This document shows positions 43,022-45,442 of a stretch of 45,442 bases of DNA, piece after piece (position 1 is the first letter of the stretch; every line of letters starts with the position of its first letter). The notes beneath the pieces are model-generated. The model did no database searches and was not told where the DNA came from. It saw only the letters and a list, made by a program, of their open reading frames with translations. Location of the stretch: the NCBI GenBank assembly GCA_002436005.1, contig DIXG01000031.1, forward strand, positions 1 to 45,442, in the 5' to 3' direction. A program made the translations under genes and the position numbers. The stretch comes from Anaerolineaceae bacterium UBA6086. GTDB taxonomy: Bacteria > Chloroflexota > Anaerolineae > Anaerolineales > Anaerolineaceae.

Positions 43022-43798
43022 AGAGATAATGACACACTCCTGAAGGTCCAACGTCAGGCTCAGATCCGCAAAATGGTGGAAGAGCGCGGGCAGGTGACAG
43101 TTACCGAGCTGAGTCCTATCTTCAACGTGAGTGAAGCAACCATCAGGCGAGATTTGGAAGAATGCTCTGAGCGTGGGTGGTTAAGAAGGACTCATGGTGG
43201 GGCAGTGAAAATCGAGCGCGCAGTAAATGAACTTCCTATTGGTGAACGCATTAGCCGGTCAGCTGAAGCAAAAATGCGGATCGGCAAAAGAGCAGCAGAA
43301 ATGATCACAGATGGTCAAACTATCTTTTTGGGCAGCGGGACAACCGTTTTGGAAGTTGCCCGGCATTTACCAATAGATATCTCCCTGACAGTTATTACTA
43401 ATTCCGTCCTGCTGATTGATGAATTGATCCAACGTCCGCAAATTGACATCATTGTGATCGGGGGCATGCTCAGACGTTCTGAACTATCCATGGTGGGACA
43501 TGTTGCCAACCAGGCAGTGCAGGAATTCCGCGCTGACAAGGTCTTTATGGGAATCCACGCGATTGATCTGACGCATGGGTTTACCAACGCCTATATTCCT
43601 GAGGCAGTGGTTGATCGGGAGATATTAAAAATTGCTCCTCAGATCGTGATTTTGGCAGATCATACCAAGTTTTCAAAAGTCAGCACAGTGTTTGTCACTT
43701 CCGCCAGTTCGGTGGACATGATCATTACTGACACTGAAACCCCTGATGACGTTGTGGAGGGTTTCGAGGAGGTGATGATCCAGGTGCTAAGAGTTTAA
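43001..43798 (+). CDS. DeoR/GlpR-family sugar regulator, copy 2
   Basis: The 265 residues form the same two-domain repressor as copy 1 at 21556: helix-turn-helix QVTVTELSPIFNVSEATIRR, then FLGSGTTVLEVAR, VITNSVLL and IIVIGGMLRRSELSMVG. A GTG at 42962 opens the frame, but it lies at the expected transcription start, so a start within the ATG repeat is more likely. ATG 43001 lies eight bases after GTGGAAG. Alignment with copy 1 would place the conserved start at 43019 (MRDNDTLLKV). It is followed by the second amidohydrolase and binding-protein genes. Confidence 0.92.
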   Translation: MSMSMTMRDNDTLLKVQRQAQIRKMVEERGQVTVTELSPIFNVSEATIRRDLEECSERGWLRRTHGGAVKIERAVNELPIGERISRSAEAKMRIGKRAAEMITDGQTIFLGSGTTVLEVARHLPIDISLTVITNSVLLIDELIQRPQIDIIVIGGMLRRSELSMVGHVANQAVQEFRADKVFMGIHAIDLTHGFTNAYIPEAVVDREILKIAPQIVILADHTKFSKVSTVFVTSASSVDMIITDTETPDDVVEGFEEVMIQVLRV

Positions 43799-43834
43799 GT
43801 GGTGGTTGAGAAATTAGAGAATGGAAAGGCAAGG

Positions 43835-44896
43835 ATGGCAAAAGAATTGTTGCTAAGAGAATTCAATCCAAAGTCACATCTTGTTACCAAGGCGACTGAA
43901 GTGTTAAAACCTCGCTTCCCGTTAATTGATGCACACAATCACCTTGCAGAGCCATTTGGTGGGGGATGGGATAAAAAGCCCCTCGATCAGCTGCTGGATG
44001 TGCTGGATCAGGTTGATGTCCGGCATTATGTTGATCTTGACGGCGGTTGGGGCGAGGATGTCTTTTATACACATCTCAGGAAATTTAAGCAGCCTGCACC
44101 AGATCGTTTCAGCGTATTTTGTGGTATCGATTGGACAAAGTGGCCAGAAATGGGGGATGATTTTCCGGGTTGGGTGGCAAAGAAACTGGTTGAGTATAAA
44201 AAGGATGGCGCAGATGGACTGAAGGTTTGGAAGAATTTTGGCCTTCACCAAAAAGACCATCTTGGCAACCTGGTTGATGTGGACGATCCACGGCTTTCTG
44301 AGGTATGGGAGCAGGCTGGCGAATTGGGCTTGCCCGTTTTGATCCATGCGGCAGATCCCGTCGCCTTTTTTGATCCGGTCGATGAGCGAAATGAACGGTG
44401 GGAAGAACTGCAGAAGCATCCAGATTGGATGTTTACCTCACCGCCATTCCCTTCCTTTGATCATATTCTTGAGGGGCTTGCCCATCTCGTTGAAGCCCAT
44501 CCCAGGACGACCTTTATTGGTGCCCATGTGGGGTGCTATGCGGAGAACCTTGCCTGGGTAGGCGATCTTTTGGATCGATCCCCGAATTTCTATGTCGATT
44601 TTGCGGCAAGAATTCCTGAGATTGGCAGGCAGCCTTTCACTGCTCGCAAGTTCTTCTTGGATTATTCGGATAGGATCGTGTTTGGTCTGGATATGGGGCC
44701 GCATCTTGGCGCTTATCGAGTGTATTTCCGCTTCCTGGAAACCGATGATGAATATTTTAATTACAACCCTGACCCTGATGCCGCCCCAGACTCGGGTCGC
44801 TGGATGATTTACGGGTTGAATTTGCCAGATGAGGTGCTTAAAAATGTGTATCATCGCAATGCGGAAAGGGTGTTGGGAATTCAAATTAAGAAGTGA
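43835..44896 (+). CDS. Amidohydrolase-2 family protein, copy 2
   Basis: This 353-residue paralogue of the protein at 22366 has the same metal motifs: FPLIDAHNHLAEPF, VLIHAADPVAFF, TTFIGAHVGCYAENL and IVFGLDMGP. The central WKNFGLHQKDHLGNLVDVDD and YVDLDGGWGEDVF are also shared in pattern. The reaction is probably the same class on a related substrate, possibly a lactone, though that is inference. The start is ATG at 43835, behind AAAGG, matching the paralogue; a GTG at 43799 directly after the DeoR stop is less likely. Confidence 0.8.
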   Translation: MAKELLLREFNPKSHLVTKATEVLKPRFPLIDAHNHLAEPFGGGWDKKPLDQLLDVLDQVDVRHYVDLDGGWGEDVFYTHLRKFKQPAPDRFSVFCGIDWTKWPEMGDDFPGWVAKKLVEYKKDGADGLKVWKNFGLHQKDHLGNLVDVDDPRLSEVWEQAGELGLPVLIHAADPVAFFDPVDERNERWEELQKHPDWMFTSPPFPSFDHILEGLAHLVEAHPRTTFIGAHVGCYAENLAWVGDLLDRSPNFYVDFAARIPEIGRQPFTARKFFLDYSDRIVFGLDMGPHLGAYRVYFRFLETDDEYFNYNPDPDAAPDSGRWMIYGLNLPDEVLKNVYHRNAERVLGIQIKK

Positions 44897-44981
44897 TTTA
44901 TTTTGGAAACGCGGATGGCAGCGATAAACGAAAACTACACGCTCATCAGACGAAAAAGCCATCCAACTATTCAAAGCAGGT

Positions 44982-44991
44982 TAAGGAGGTG
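44982..44991 (+). promoter_or_regulatory. Orphan extended Shine-Dalgarno in the leader of the second binding-protein gene
   Basis: TAAGGAGGTG matches the anti-Shine-Dalgarno almost fully but has no meaningful frame behind it. The working site is AAAAGGAG at about 45039, before the ATG at 45052. The first cassette has the same arrangement at 23487. Confidence 0.45.
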
Positions 44992-45051
44992 CAGCGTAAA
45001 GAAAATTAATTGGGTTTGGTCATTGATAAATATTTATAAAAAGGAGAAAAA

Positions 45052-45442
45052 ATGAAAAAGACTATTTTAAGTGTAAGTGCTTTATTTATCGTTCTGGCAA
45101 TGGTCCTGAGCGCTTGCGGTGGAACAACCGCAGAAGAACCAGCTGAGTCCGGGGATAAGACCACCCTGAGGATTTGGACCCATCAAAACACAGCGTTTCT
45201 GAACGGATACACTGCGCTGGCTGATAAATATATGGATCTTAATCCTGATGTCGAGATCGTGATTGAGTCATTTGACTATGACACCTTCGTCCAGACCCTG
45301 CAGACATCCCTGCCAGCCGGTACTGAAGCCGACATCCTGACTTTGTTCGGATCCTGGGTGTGTTCCTATGCAGATTATCTGGATACGGTTCCTGAAGATG
45401 TGATCACCGTGGCAGACGCCCAGGAAAAGCTCTTTAATTCTG
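45052..45442 (+). CDS. ABC sugar-binding lipoprotein, second cassette (cut by window edge)
   Basis: The first 130 residues of a family 1 solute-binding protein are present. The signal peptide ends in the lipobox MVLSAC (Cys23), then a short linker, then LRIWTHQNTAFLNGYTALADKY, the typical start of the binding domain. It is not a close copy of the binding protein at 23580. AAAAGGAG lies a few bases before the ATG. By analogy with the first cassette, permease genes may follow beyond the right edge. Confidence 0.9.
   Translation, partial: MKKTILSVSALFIVLAMVLSACGGTTAEEPAESGDKTTLRIWTHQNTAFLNGYTALADKYMDLNPDVEIVIESFDYDTFVQTLQTSLPAGTEADILTLFGSWVCSYADYLDTVPEDVITVADAQEKLFNS

Noticed and set aside
1..45442. 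CRISPR array, prophage, insertion sequence or tRNA-linked integration site
   Set aside because: No spaced direct repeats, transposase or integrase motifs, phage genes or tRNA cloverleaf were seen on either strand.

Overview
The window looks like a chromosomal segment of an anaerobic, sugar-fermenting bacterium, most probably of the phylum Chloroflexota (Anaerolineae-like). This is an inference from the mix of families: a short ferredoxin with a long acidic tail, a cysteine-rich HAD partner protein, DUF4230, orphan uroporphyrinogen-decarboxylase-like proteins and many CUT1 sugar transporters. It also fits the moderate G+C content. No rRNA, tRNA, CRISPR array, phage gene or insertion sequence was seen.

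Positions 1-20985 are mostly housekeeping. They hold a partial ferredoxin, a decayed peptide-transporter binding protein, a DMT exporter, a minus-strand operon (cinA, a deaminase-CYTH fusion, glgA, malQ) and a plus-strand operon (yraN, miaA, acyl-CoA ligase). These are followed by ftsH, a HAD-DinB fusion with a cysteine-rich partner, efp, a GNAT-like protein, DUF4230, a URO-D-like protein and an amidohydrolase.

Positions 21000-45442 are an accessory carbohydrate island. It opens and closes with the same cassette: a DeoR regulator, then an amidohydrolase-2 enzyme, then an ABC sugar-binding lipoprotein. The first cassette continues into two CUT1 permeases, a SIS-type sugar isomerase/deaminase and a mutarotase. 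Between the cassettes lie an MFS exporter, an aldo-keto reductase, a PfkB kinase, a SorE-like zinc dehydrogenase next to a SrlD/SorD-like hexitol-6-phosphate dehydrogenase, a fused E1 alpha-beta plus E2 of a 2-oxoacid dehydrogenase, a GntR regulator, an L-fucose-isomerase-like enzyme and a DUF4432 mutarotase.

My working model is an ABC-fed, kinase-dependent counterpart of the PTS-based L-sorbose/hexitol route. The sugar would be imported, opened by mutarotases and a lactonase-like amidohydrolase, isomerised, phosphorylated by PfkB and interconverted by the SorE/SorD-like pair. A dedicated 2-oxoacid dehydrogenase may handle a downstream oxoacid. The substrate is not determined by the sequence. 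No transporter ATPase and no E3 lie in the window, so both would have to be supplied from elsewhere.

Other points worth attention are the amidohydrolase-CYTH fusion, the extra domain in the SorE-like enzyme, tandem E3-binding domains in the E2, a structured leader before the first DeoR gene, and a five-fold in-frame ATG hexanucleotide repeat at the start of the second.
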